Origin: Acidimicrobiia bacterium
GTDB taxonomy: Bacteria > Actinomycetota > Acidimicrobiia > Spongiisociales > UBA11373
DNA: 64,000 nucleotides
Direction: 5' to 3'
NCBI GenBank assembly: GCA_040902765.1
Contig: JBBDWO010000011.1
Span: 62,001 to 126,000, forward strand
This document shows positions 25,373-33,129 of the stretch, piece by piece (position 1 is the stretch's first letter; each line of letters opens with the position of its first letter). Both the position numbers and the translations under genes were made by a program. The notes under the pieces were generated by a model, which did not search any database, was not told where the DNA came from, and worked only from the letters and a program-made list of their open reading frames with translations.

Positions 25373-26362
25373 ATGACCACCACCGTCACCTTCGAGGACC
25401 CCACCGGCGCCGGCGCGCCGATCGGGCTCGCCTTGCACGAGCTCGGCGACGACATCACCGACGGCACCCAGCGACTGGCCAAGATCCCCGAGCCCGACCC
25501 GCACTACGTCGATCTCGGCATGCTCTACCGGCTCGCCGCCTTCGAGCGGGTGCGCCGGGAGTCGATGGCCGACACCCCGCTACACCTCGCCCTGCGCGGT
25601 CACATGGGGACGGGTAAGGACCACGATCTCGAGCAGTTCGCCGCCATCCTTCGCATGCCCTACTACCGGATCCCGCTCACCGGCGAGGTCCGCGACATCA
25701 CGCTCATCGGATCGGTAAAGCTCTATGGCGATGGCAAGGGCGGAACCGAATCGCGCTGGGAGGACGGCGACATCACGCGTGCGCTGCGGGGCCCGGCCCT
25801 CATCAACCTCTCCGAGCTCAATGCCGCAGGAGCCGAGACGCTGTTCGCCCTCCACGGTCTGCTCGATCGGTACCAGGCCCTCGACCTCCCGACCGGAGAA
25901 ACGGTGCGGTTGCGCCGGGACACCCGCATCTTCGGCACCCTCAACCCCACCGACCTCCGCGACTACGCCGGCACCCAGACCCTCAACAAGGCCTTCGCCG
26001 ACCGCTGGGTGATCTGGGAGAAAAGCTTTCCCGACGGGGACCAGCTGGAGATGATGCTCACCCGGCGCTACCCCGGCATGGCGGCCCCCTACGTCACCGT
26101 CATCACCCGACTCGCCGTCGAGGTGAACGAGTCGTTCCTGTCCGCCGACGCCCGGACCCGTGTCGGCACCCCGATGAGCCTGCGCACCGTGCTCGACCGA
26201 CTCCCCGCCGGGCTCTACATGCACGCCGCCGACGACGATCCCCTCCGGCGCGCCTGGGAGGGCTTCGTGCTCAGCCACATAGACCCGTTCGACCGCGACC
26301 ACTACGAGACGGTGTGGGCTGCGGTCGCCCGCCGGGGACCCGACGTCAAGCCCTTCCGGTAG
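25373..26362 (+). CDS. MoxR/CobS-like AAA+ ATPase with altered Walker motifs
   Basis: The 329-aa protein follows the AAA+ plan of the MoxR/CobS group. A Walker A-like GHMGTGKDHD (residues 76-85) has Asp where Ser or Thr normally binds Mg. The Walker B position reads LINLSELNAA (143-152) with Ser in place of the usual Asp before Glu. Sensor 1 is in IFGTLNPTD (about 176-184), then KAFADRW with a candidate Arg finger. The start at ATG 25373 has GGAG 7 nt upstream. MoxR ATPases act with VWA proteins as chaperone-like pairs; the neighbour fits this role. ATPase activity is uncertain. Confidence 0.82.
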   Translation: MTTTVTFEDPTGAGAPIGLALHELGDDITDGTQRLAKIPEPDPHYVDLGMLYRLAAFERVRRESMADTPLHLALRGHMGTGKDHDLEQFAAILRMPYYRIPLTGEVRDITLIGSVKLYGDGKGGTESRWEDGDITRALRGPALINLSELNAAGAETLFALHGLLDRYQALDLPTGETVRLRRDTRIFGTLNPTDLRDYAGTQTLNKAFADRWVIWEKSFPDGDQLEMMLTRRYPGMAAPYVTVITRLAVEVNESFLSADARTRVGTPMSLRTVLDRLPAGLYMHAADDDPLRRAWEGFVLSHIDPFDRDHYETVWAAVARRGPDVKPFR

Positions 26363-26371
26363 GGGACTCTC

Positions 26372-27442
26372 ATGGAACCGACCCCGGGCACCAGACATCC
26401 CCGGCTCGACGAGGCGATACAAGCTCTGATCGCAGAGGCCATTGACCTCAACGGCAGCCGACGCGACACGGATCTCCTGGAGGAGATGCTCACGACGGTG
26501 GTGCAGCTCAACGCCGATGCCGCCGACCGCGGCGACCTCAAACTGATCAACACCTCACTGCGAGAGATGCGCAACGCCTTCCTGCTGTTCGGCAAGTACC
26601 GGGCCGAACGCAAGGTCTCGGTGTTCGGATCGGCCCGCCTCCCCGAGGACGATCCGAACTACCGAATGGCGGTCTCCTTCGCCGAGGAGATGGCCCAGCG
26701 CCGCGACTGGATGGTGGTGACCGGCGCCGGACCGGGCATCATGGAAGCCGCCAACCGGGGCGCCGGTCCCGGCCGATCGTTCGGCGTCAACATCCGACTC
26801 CCCTTCGAGGACGCCGCCAACCCGTTCGTGGAACCCGACCGCCTCATCGACTTCCACTACTTCTTCACCCGCAAGCTCATATTCGTCAAGGAGTCGGATG
26901 CCTTTGCGCTGTTTCCGGGCGGCTTCGGGACCCTCGACGAGACCTTCGAACTGCTCACCCTGACCCAGACCGGCAAGACGAGCGTTCACCCCATCGTCCT
27001 GCTGGAAGCGCCGGGCACCGGATACTGGCAGCCGTGGCTCGACTTCGTGGAGACCAGCCTGGTTCGGAAGGGCACCATCTCGGCACACGACCTCAACCTG
27101 TTCACCTACACCACCGACCCAATGGCCGCCGCCGACGAAATCACCCGCTTCTACACCAACTACCACTCGCAGCGGTTCGTCGGGGATCGCCTGGTGCTGC
27201 GCCTGGTGCGGCCCCTCGGTGACGAAGACCTGGCCTGGTTGAACGACGAGTTCGGCGACATGCTCGCCTCGGGTCGCATCGAGGCGATCGAGGCGACCGA
27301 AACGGAGATCGCCGACGACGACCACGTCGAGCTCCCCCGGCTCAGACTCCACTTCGACCGGCGCAGCCTGGGACGCCTCCGCTACATGGTGGACGCCATC
27401 AACGACCTGTCGCCCGGAGAGCCAGCGCCCGCGGGCGATTAG
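26372..27442 (+). CDS. LOG-family Rossmann protein (nucleoside-monophosphate phosphoribohydrolase-like)
   Basis: The 356-aa protein has the LOG/TIGR00730 core: SVFGSARLPEDD, GAGPGIMEAANRGA (about residue 119) and the catalytic-site motif PGGFGTLDETFE (about 187-198). LOG proteins release the base from nucleoside 5'-monophosphates; plant members make active cytokinins and many bacterial ones are nucleotide nucleosidases. The protein is longer than simple LOG (about 190 aa), with about 75 extra N-terminal and 90 extra C-terminal residues. It starts 9 bp after the MoxR gene and is probably co-transcribed. Confidence 0.88.
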   Translation: MEPTPGTRHPRLDEAIQALIAEAIDLNGSRRDTDLLEEMLTTVVQLNADAADRGDLKLINTSLREMRNAFLLFGKYRAERKVSVFGSARLPEDDPNYRMAVSFAEEMAQRRDWMVVTGAGPGIMEAANRGAGPGRSFGVNIRLPFEDAANPFVEPDRLIDFHYFFTRKLIFVKESDAFALFPGGFGTLDETFELLTLTQTGKTSVHPIVLLEAPGTGYWQPWLDFVETSLVRKGTISAHDLNLFTYTTDPMAAADEITRFYTNYHSQRFVGDRLVLRLVRPLGDEDLAWLNDEFGDMLASGRIEAIEATETEIADDDHVELPRLRLHFDRRSLGRLRYMVDAINDLSPGEPAPAGD

Positions 27443-27475
27443 CCTTACGGCATCCAGAGCGGATGCTCGAAGGAG
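27440..27475 (+). promoter_or_regulatory. TAGCCT hexamer and AAGGAG ribosome binding site
   Basis: TAGCCT (27440-27445) overlaps the LOG-gene stop codon, and AAGGAG (27470-27475) lies 10 nt before the ATG of a 29-codon ORF. Unlike most TAGCCT sites in the window, this one is followed by a leader with a ribosome binding site. Confidence 0.5.
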
Positions 27476-27485
27476 TGTGAGACGG

Positions 27486-27575
27486 ATGGCGGTATCACCG
27501 ACCCATCACCGGCGTGGCGCGGCTCCGGCCTGGCGCGCCGTCCTCGACCAGTGGGGATCCGACGATCATGCGTGA
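27486..27575 (+). CDS. Short leader ORF (29 aa) overlapping the DinB-like gene start
   Basis: An ATG at 27486, with AAGGAG upstream, opens a 29-codon frame rich in His, Arg and Trp. It ends in a TGA at 27573-27575 that overlaps the ATG at 27568 of the next gene (ATGCGTGA, 8-nt overlap). The arrangement would let ribosomes from the small ORF re-start at the DinB-like gene. It could be a regulatory leader peptide or simply a chance frame; I do not recognise the peptide. Confidence 0.4.
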   Translation: MAVSPTHHRRGAAPAWRAVLDQWGSDDHA

Positions 27576-28302
27576 GATCCTGGCCGACCTGGTCGCCGAA
27601 CAGCAGGGACTCGACCAGTCGCTGCAACGGGCACCCGACCGCGACTGGAAGAAGCGCATCGCCGCCGGCGGACCCACCGTGGTCCAGACCATCGCCCGGC
27701 TCTCCTGGGGTGAGCAGCATGCGGCACGCCTGCTCCAGGGAGACAAGAAGGTCATCAAGGAGGTCGAGGGATACGACGACTGCGACGCCTTCCATCAGGC
27801 GGGCATGGACCTGGCCAAGGGAAAGCGTCCGCAAGAGGTGATCGAGGCCTGGCGCTTCGCCCGCGCCGACGTGGTCGATGCGCTGAGTCGGCTGAAGTCC
27901 GAGGACATGGTCCCGTGGTTCGGCGGGAAGATCAAGGCCCGCACCTTCGCCACCATTCGCCTGGCGGAGACCTGGGCCCAGGGGCTCGGCATCCTCACCA
28001 CCCTCGACAAGGAGATCGTCGAGCATCCTCGACTGGTGCACGTCGCCTGGCTCGGGTGGGCCACCCTCCCCCACGCCTTCGCCGACAAGGGCTTGGCCTA
28101 CCCCAAGCCGGTGCGCGTCGAACTCGTCGGACCGGGTTACGCCCGCTGGGTGTTCGGCCCGGACGGAGCCCCCGATGTAATCCGCGGGCAGGGCGTCGAC
28201 TGGTGTCGCCTCGCCGCTGGTCATACCACCAAGCCCGGATCCCTCATCGCCACCGGTGACGTCGCCCAGCAGGCGCTCAAGAGCGTTCAGATCTTCTCGT
28301 GA
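27568..28302 (+). CDS. DinB-like / TIGR03084-type mycothiol-family protein
   Basis: The 244-aa protein resembles the TIGR03084 branch of the DinB/maleylpyruvate isomerase-like superfamily, four-helix bundles often metal-dependent and linked to mycothiol. Matching parts are WGEQHAARLLQG in the first helix region, RLAETWAQGLGI at the second, and a C-terminal domain with PVRVELVGPGYARWVFGP. The usual metal-binding HxxxD position at the second motif reads QGLGI, so metal binding may be lost. ATG 27568 is chosen for its coupling to the leader ORF; GTG 27514 in frame is possible. Function unknown. Confidence 0.72.
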   Translation: MREILADLVAEQQGLDQSLQRAPDRDWKKRIAAGGPTVVQTIARLSWGEQHAARLLQGDKKVIKEVEGYDDCDAFHQAGMDLAKGKRPQEVIEAWRFARADVVDALSRLKSEDMVPWFGGKIKARTFATIRLAETWAQGLGILTTLDKEIVEHPRLVHVAWLGWATLPHAFADKGLAYPKPVRVELVGPGYARWVFGPDGAPDVIRGQGVDWCRLAAGHTTKPGSLIATGDVAQQALKSVQIFS

Positions 28303-29066
28303 CTCCCCGGCTCATCGGGATGGTGCACCTGGGAGCCCTCCCCGGGTCTCCGGCGTTCGACGGCGATCTGACCGGCGTCATCGACAGAGGGCGACGCGAC
28401 GCCGCGACCCTCGCAGACGCCGGCTTCGACGCCGTCATGGTGGAGAACTTCGGTGATGCTCCCTTCTTCGCCGACACCGTGCCTCCGGCCACCATCGCCG
28501 CCATGACCGTGGCCGCCGCCGCCATCGCCGATGCCGTCGACGTCCCCATCGGCATCAACGTGCTGCGCAACGATGCCCTGGCCGCGCTCGCCATCGCCTC
28601 GGCCGTGGGCGCTGGCTTCATCCGGGTCAACGTCCTGTCGGGGACCATGTTCACCGACCAGGGTCCGATCGTGGGACGCGCCGCCGAGGTGGCCAGGGCG
28701 CGACGCACCCTGGCCCCGAATACCCGGGTGTTCGCCGACGTGTTCGTCAAACACGCCACGCCGCCGCCGGGTTCGTCGCTGCGTCTCGCCGCCGCCGACC
28801 TGTGGGAGCGCGGTGGAGCGGACGCCCTGATCGTCAGCGGTGACGGCACCGGCGACCCGGTCGACCCCGGAACACTCTCCGAAGTCACTGCCGCCGTGCC
28901 GGGTGCCCCCGTCCTCGTGGGATCGGGAGCCACCGCGCAGACCGTCGGCTCGCTGCTGGCAAAGGCGAGCGGCGTGATCGTCGGCACCGCGGTCAAGGTC
29001 GGCGGGGTGACGACCGCTCCGGTCGACGCCACCCTGGCGCGGCAGTTCGTGGCCGCGGCCGGCTGA
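28299..29066 (+). CDS. BtpA/SgcQ family protein
   Basis: The 255-aa protein is a BtpA-family TIM-barrel-like protein: GMVHLGALPGSP at the start, FDAVMVENFGDAPF near residue 43, GINVLRNDALAALAIA, and GADALIVSGDGTG late. BtpA stabilises photosystem I in cyanobacteria, but homologues are common in non-photosynthetic bacteria, where the role is unclear (SgcQ is near sugar-uptake genes). The GTG at 28299 overlaps the DinB-like stop as GTGA. Confidence 0.9.
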   Translation: MTPRLIGMVHLGALPGSPAFDGDLTGVIDRGRRDAATLADAGFDAVMVENFGDAPFFADTVPPATIAAMTVAAAAIADAVDVPIGINVLRNDALAALAIASAVGAGFIRVNVLSGTMFTDQGPIVGRAAEVARARRTLAPNTRVFADVFVKHATPPPGSSLRLAAADLWERGGADALIVSGDGTGDPVDPGTLSEVTAAVPGAPVLVGSGATAQTVGSLLAKASGVIVGTAVKVGGVTTAPVDATLARQFVAAAG

Positions 29067-29087
29067 GCGATCCGCTACCTGCCCCGG

Positions 29088-29101
29088 TAGCCTCGGCGCC
29101 G
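29088..29101 (+). promoter_or_regulatory. Leaderless -10 (TAGCCT) for PPC-domain gene
   Basis: TAGCCT at 29088-29093, 8 nt before the ATG at 29102; no Shine-Dalgarno sequence. Confidence 0.6.
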
Positions 29102-29524
29102 ATGCACTACACCTTCACCCCGGGACCCACCCACCTGTTCCGGCTCGCCGCCGGTGCCGACATCGCCAAGGGACTCCTCGACTTCGCCACCGCCAACGGG
29201 ATCGAGGCGGCCTGGGTCTCCTACCTCGGAGCGGTGCGTCGCGCCGCGTTTCGGTACTACGACCAGGAGGCGCTCGAGTACCGGGACCTGGTCATGGATC
29301 AGCACCTCGAGGTGCTGATCGGCACCGGGAACATCTCGATGCTCGACGGGGCTCCCTTCCTCCACAGCCACGCCGTGTTCGGCGACGACCGGGGGGCGGC
29401 CTTCGGCGGCCACATCGCCCCGGGATGCGAGGTGTTCTCCCTCGAAGTGCGCATGGAGGTACTCGAGGGCGACCCACCGGTGCGCCGGTTCGACGGGGCC
29501 ACGGGGCTGGGGTTGTGGGGCTGA
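29102..29524 (+). CDS. PPC (DUF296) domain protein
   Basis: The 140-aa protein is a single PPC/DUF296 domain, found alone in bacteria and with AT-hooks in plant DNA-binding proteins. Typical features are the opening FRLAAGADIAKGLLDFA, the middle HLEVLIGTGNIS, and the conserved histidines of FLHSHAVFGDD and FGGHIAPGCEV that bind zinc in solved structures. It forms trimers in related proteins. The bacterial function is not established. Confidence 0.88.
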   Translation: MHYTFTPGPTHLFRLAAGADIAKGLLDFATANGIEAAWVSYLGAVRRAAFRYYDQEALEYRDLVMDQHLEVLIGTGNISMLDGAPFLHSHAVFGDDRGAAFGGHIAPGCEVFSLEVRMEVLEGDPPVRRFDGATGLGLWG

Positions 29525-29539
29525 GGGGCCAGGAGGCCA

Positions 29540-29602
29540 AACGCTCAACGCTCAACGCTTAACGCAAGAGCTTCTGGCGTTGAGCGTTAAGCGTTAAGCG
29601 TT
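29540..29602. repeat. Heptad hairpin (AACGCTC/AACGCTT, inverted copy downstream)
   Basis: Heptads AACGCTC, AACGCTC and AACGCTT (29540-29560) continue as AACGC, and the arm 29540-29565 pairs with 29577-29602 over 26 nt with three transitions. The loop has CAAGAGCTTCTGG, which on minus is the core CCAGAAGCTCTTG, one base from the 43573 core. It lies between convergent PPC and methyltransferase-like genes, and the stop codon of the latter is inside the arm. Confidence 0.9.
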
Positions 29603-30080
29603 ATCTCGGGATCCACTTCCCGACGCGATCGCGGTACTCCCTGAAGTCGTCACCAAACGCCTCGAGCAATCGTCTGTCCTCGTAGAAGCCGGCTCCGACC
29701 ACTCCGTTGACCACGGCAGCCACCGGGATGATCCAGACCCGAGGTAGGTCGAGGGCGACTGCCGCCCCGAGACCCAGCAACACGACCCCGGCGTCGATCG
29801 GGTTCCTCAGCCGTCCGTACCAGCGATCGGTGACCAGAACGGGCCCCGGGGCGACGCTGAACACCCCGACCCCGCTGCTGGCCAACTGGGTGGCAGCCCG
29901 GTTCACCACGCATGCGCCTCCGACGACGAGGGCCACGCCGAACCCGACCAGCACCGGCCCCCGCCACGCTACGACGAACCCCCCGGATGGCTGGCGAGCG
30001 AGGATGGCGGGGAGTCCGACCGCCCACAACCCCACGGCGAACACCGTGTAACCGCCGGCACGGATCGATGCCGGGATCAC
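29601..30080 (-). CDS. Isoprenylcysteine methyltransferase-like (ICMT/PEMT) membrane protein
   Basis: The 159-aa protein has about four hydrophobic segments and the ICMT/PEMT signature near the C terminus: RLRNPIDAGVVLLGLG followed by YEDRRLLEAFGDDFREYRDRVGKWIP. Family members methylate lipids or small molecules with S-adenosylmethionine at the membrane; the substrate is unknown. The GTG at 30080 overlaps the DUF971-gene stop as GTGA. Confidence 0.85.
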   Translation of the reverse strand: MIPASIRAGGYTVFAVGLWAVGLPAILARQPSGGFVVAWRGPVLVGFGVALVVGGACVVNRAATQLASSGVGVFSVAPGPVLVTDRWYGRLRNPIDAGVVLLGLGAAVALDLPRVWIIPVAAVVNGVVGAGFYEDRRLLEAFGDDFREYRDRVGKWIPR

Positions 30081-30361
30081 GCCGACTCACCCAGATCGCG
30101 CAGCAAGGTAAACGGATAGATGCCGGTGGCGTGACCGTCGGGACCGAAGGTCAGGTTGAGGGCGTACCCGCCTACGAGCCGGGCACCGGTGACCGACACC
30201 GACCCGACGGCGGCCACTTTGCCCGTCGAGCCCGGTTCGCGGCATCCGGCGCACGGACATGCCAGGCGCAGCGCGGTCGCGTCGAAGGCATCGACCCGGC
30301 CGTCGTCCCACTCGATGGTCACTATGGGACCGTCGACTTCGATGCGGACCGGATCAGCCAC
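30077..30361 (-). CDS. DUF971 domain protein
   Basis: The 94-aa protein matches the DUF971/GBBH-like N-terminal fold: VTIEWDDGRVDAFDA, then RLACPCAGCREP with a CPCAGC cysteine cluster, and ALNLTFGPDGHATGIYPFTLLRDL. The fold occurs in gamma-butyrobetaine hydroxylase and near iron-sulfur proteins; a role as an iron-sulfur carrier accessory is plausible but not proven. The start is GTG 30361, 3 bp after the upstream gene's stop. Confidence 0.88.
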   Translation of the reverse strand: MADPVRIEVDGPIVTIEWDDGRVDAFDATALRLACPCAGCREPGSTGKVAAVGSVSVTGARLVGGYALNLTFGPDGHATGIYPFTLLRDLGESA

Positions 30362-30364
30362 CGG

Positions 30365-32080
30365 TCAACCGAGACGGCGAGCCGACATGCCGGTGACCAC
30401 CCCGTCGGGGCCGACCACCACGACGCCCTCGGTGCCGTCGATACCGTCCAGGCTGGCGACGAGGGCCTCGATGGACGCCTCGCCGTCGCCGGTGCGCCAC
30501 ACCTCGACGCGGGCTCCGGTGCGCGCGGCGAGCGCTCGGCCCAGAGCCGCCGCCTCTCCGGGGGCGACCAGCAGCAGCCGTTCGAGCGAGGTGGTCCCAG
30601 CAGGCTGCGCCTGCCGGTCGGCGCGGAAGACCCTCCAGTGATAGGCGGCCATCGCCCCGACGGCGAGGACGAGAGAGACCGACCACCTCACGTCGTAGAT
30701 GGTCGCTGAGGAGAAGCTCCCCTCGAACAGGTCCTCGAAGAACCGGGAGGCGACGGTGATGAGGGCCACGAGTGCGAGGAGTCCACCGATGCCGAACGAG
30801 GCCGACAGGTACAGGCGGCGAGCGAGCGAAGTCCGTTCGTCGACACCGTCCAACCCCTCGCCCTGCACCGACGACCACGCACGCCACCACAGCGGTGTGC
30901 CCACGATGACGAGCGTGAGACCCCATAGCGCGAGGTGACCGCCATCGAAGATGGACAGGACGGCGCCGCCGATGGCGGCCCCGATCGTGGCTGCGATCAG
31001 GAAGGTGAGCCCGAGCACCAAGGCGGAGAGGCCGACCGCCGACAACAGGTAGGTGTACGTCCGTCGCACCTCGCCGGCACGCGCCGAAGGTGCGCTGTCG
31101 AGCACGCGACGGTGGTAGGCCCACGACAGCCAGCCCACGGCGGCAAGCGCCAGCGCGCTCGGCACCGGGGCGAACGCATCAAGAGCAGTGTCGCGGGAAT
31201 CGAGGAGGAACCAGCCGAGCACAGAAAACAGGATGACCCCGCCAGCGACGATGACCGAGAGCAGGCCGACGAGCACGCCGCCGAGCAGCACATGTGCCTG
31301 CCAACCGGTCGAGTCGCTCTCAGTGCGCGTGTGGCGGTGCCAGTACCACCACCAGACGGCTCCGGAGACGACGAGCGGGCCGACAAATCTGCGGAGGTCG
31401 TCGAGGGGCGACGACAGCAGGCCTCTTCCGAACAGCTCGTAGTAGGCCGTGTCGAGAAAGATCACGCCGATCGCGATGACCGACACCAGGGTCCCCCAGA
31501 GCCCGAACAGCGAACCGAGGAGTCGGTGGCTCCGTCCGGCATCCGGAGGCGGGTAACGGCGGGCTGCCCACCAATGGGCCCACCAGACGGCACCCCACAC
31601 CGCTGCCTTGATCCACAGAGTGGCCGACCACGCTGCATCCCCGAGCACACTCGAGATGAAGCCGGTGAGGGCGAACATCGCCGTCACCAGAGCGCTGAGG
31701 ATGGCGGCAGTCAGGTAGAGAAGCCACCCGATCGACAGTCGCTCACCTTCGTCGTCGGCCAGTCGCCGACGGGTCCACGACGCCAGGACGAGGAACACCG
31801 GCGCCGCCACCACGACGAGCGACAGCGCCCCGGCCACCTGGCTGCGTCCACGGAGAAGGTCTCCCCCTTCGACCGCCGCCTCGATGAGACCGGTAAGGCC
31901 CCAACCCGACAACACCAGGGCCAGGTACATGAGGCCGTATTGGAAGAAGCGTCTAAGCGGTGCACCAGGCACCTGCGCGCCTGTCGCCCCCCGCTTGCCC
32001 GCCCTCACGATCAGTACCACGACGAGGACGGGTAGGCCGAGCGCGGCCAACCCGATCAGTACACCGAACACTGCCCACAT
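30365..32080 (-). CDS. DUF5671-type multi-pass membrane protein
   Basis: The 571-aa protein has about a dozen hydrophobic segments and internal similarity: blocks like RRRFFQYGLMYLALVLSGWG, RLYLSASFGIGGLLALVALI and RRTYTYLLSAVGLSALVLG recur, each beginning with an Arg-Arg-Tyr/Phe-Leu pattern typical of DUF5671 repeats. The last 80 residues are cytoplasmic-like, with TSLERLLLVAPGEAAALGRAL. Function unknown. Its ATG shares one base with the upstream stop (TGATG). Confidence 0.75.
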   Translation of the reverse strand: MWAVFGVLIGLAALGLPVLVVVLIVRAGKRGATGAQVPGAPLRRFFQYGLMYLALVLSGWGLTGLIEAAVEGGDLLRGRSQVAGALSLVVVAAPVFLVLASWTRRRLADDEGERLSIGWLLYLTAAILSALVTAMFALTGFISSVLGDAAWSATLWIKAAVWGAVWWAHWWAARRYPPPDAGRSHRLLGSLFGLWGTLVSVIAIGVIFLDTAYYELFGRGLLSSPLDDLRRFVGPLVVSGAVWWWYWHRHTRTESDSTGWQAHVLLGGVLVGLLSVIVAGGVILFSVLGWFLLDSRDTALDAFAPVPSALALAAVGWLSWAYHRRVLDSAPSARAGEVRRTYTYLLSAVGLSALVLGLTFLIAATIGAAIGGAVLSIFDGGHLALWGLTLVIVGTPLWWRAWSSVQGEGLDGVDERTSLARRLYLSASFGIGGLLALVALITVASRFFEDLFEGSFSSATIYDVRWSVSLVLAVGAMAAYHWRVFRADRQAQPAGTTSLERLLLVAPGEAAALGRALAARTGARVEVWRTGDGEASIEALVASLDGIDGTEGVVVVGPDGVVTGMSARRLG

Positions 32081-32535
32081 CAGCCGTCGCCCTGCCTTTC
32101 ACACGAGTAGAGCGGCCACGGGACTTCCGTGAGCAGCCATCGGTCTCCGTGTCGCGCCATCACGAGATACTCCCTCATGCCGACACCGGGGGCGGCGGGA
32201 GGCGGCATCTGGTAGTCCTGGATGGTGATCTCGACCACGGTCCTGGAGGTATCGCCCGACATCGACTCGATGCGCACCGCTGCGGAGGGGCTCCACCAGA
32301 CGTATCGGAAGTCGCGCAGCGTGCACCCCAGCGCCGGGTCGAGATAGGTGAGAGCAGCCTCATGGTCGCCGGCGGTGACCGCTCGCACCCAGCCCTGTGC
32401 GGCGCCCTCGGGCGTCGACGGGTCGTAGTCCCGCCCGCTGAGGGCGACCACGGTGAGCGCGACCACGGCGGCGACACCGACGAGTGCCGCGGGCACCCAC
32501 CTCGTGCCTCGCCGCCGTTCGGGGGTGTCGCTCAC
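32080..32535 (-). CDS. Small membrane-anchored protein with extracellular domain
   Basis: The 151-aa protein has one N-terminal membrane segment (about residues 13-32, no lipobox) and a small exported domain with an NTF2/DUF4878-like opening: STPEGAAQGWVRAVTAGDHEAALTYLDPAL, two cysteines, and a WLLTEVPWPLY end. NTF2-like domains of this kind are frequent in exported proteins of unknown role. It is co-transcribed with the DUF5671 gene. The GTG is 6 nt after TAGACT. Confidence 0.65.
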   Translation of the reverse strand: MSDTPERRRGTRWVPAALVGVAAVVALTVVALSGRDYDPSTPEGAAQGWVRAVTAGDHEAALTYLDPALGCTLRDFRYVWWSPSAAVRIESMSGDTSRTVVEITIQDYQMPPPAAPGVGMREYLVMARHGDRWLLTEVPWPLYSCERQGDG

Positions 32536-32547
32536 GAGATCAGTCTA
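32536..32547 (-). promoter_or_regulatory. Leaderless -10 (TAGACT), minus strand
   Basis: Minus-strand TAGACT (32547-32542) is 6 nt before the GTG at 32535. It is divergent from the TAGCCT at 32601. Confidence 0.6.
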
Positions 32548-32600
32548 TGACCTCGGACACTCGGCTGACCCGCAGACAAGCACCCAACTGTCGAGCGGTA

Positions 32601-32612
32601 TAGCCTGACCGC
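32601..32612 (+). promoter_or_regulatory. Leaderless -10 (TAGCCT) for UspA gene
   Basis: TAGCCT at 32601-32606, 6 nt before the GTG at 32613. No Shine-Dalgarno sequence. Confidence 0.6.
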
Positions 32613-33107
32613 GTGCGTATCGTCATCGCCACCACCGGCGCCCTCAGCGCCGACCCTGTGGCGAAGTTCGCCGAGCGCCTCACCGGGCCCGACGGGGTGG
32701 TCTACGTCACCACCGTCATCGAGGTGCCGCGCACCTTCCTCGACGAGATCCGGTCTGAGGAGTCGATGCCGGAACCCGACGGGAATGCACCGTGGGCGAG
32801 TCAGGAGGACGCCGTGATAGCCCGGTACGTGGAGGAACGCGGCGCCCGACTCACCGACCCGCTCGTCGCCGCCCTCCGCGAGCGCGGCGTGGATGCCAAG
32901 GTGATGTTCCTCGAGGGTGAGGACCCGACCGCCACCATCCTCGAAGCCGTCGACGAGATCGGCGCCGAGCTCATCGTCATGGGGGCGACCCGAGCTCTGT
33001 TCGACGAGTCTCAGTGGCAGAGCATCTCCGCCAGGGTCGCCCGCGAGGCCCGCTGCCCGGTTCTGGTCATCCCGGCCGGACCGGTCGAGGGGGACGAGGA
33101 GTCCTAG
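32613..33107 (+). CDS. Universal stress protein (UspA family)
   Basis: The 164-aa protein is a UspA-fold nucleotide-binding protein: an N-terminal RIVIATTG strand and a C-terminal ELIVMGATRALFDESQWQSI...CPVLVIP-type region matching the ATP-binding loop (GxxG-like GATR) and the usual end. UspA proteins accumulate in stress or starvation; the partner process is unknown. It is a single gene closed by a convergent hairpin. Confidence 0.85.
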   Translation: MRIVIATTGALSADPVAKFAERLTGPDGVVYVTTVIEVPRTFLDEIRSEESMPEPDGNAPWASQEDAVIARYVEERGARLTDPLVAALRERGVDAKVMFLEGEDPTATILEAVDEIGAELIVMGATRALFDESQWQSISARVAREARCPVLVIPAGPVEGDEES

Positions 33108-33108
33108 T

Positions 33109-33128
33109 GGGCTGTCGGGCGACAGCCC
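33109..33128. terminator. Bidirectional terminator between UspA and gatD
   Basis: GGGCTGTC-GGGC-GACAGCCC is a perfect 8-bp stem with a 4-nt loop, placed 1 bp beyond the UspA stop and 1 bp from the gatD stop on the other strand. No long T-run follows on either side. Confidence 0.75.
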
Positions 33129-33129
33129 T

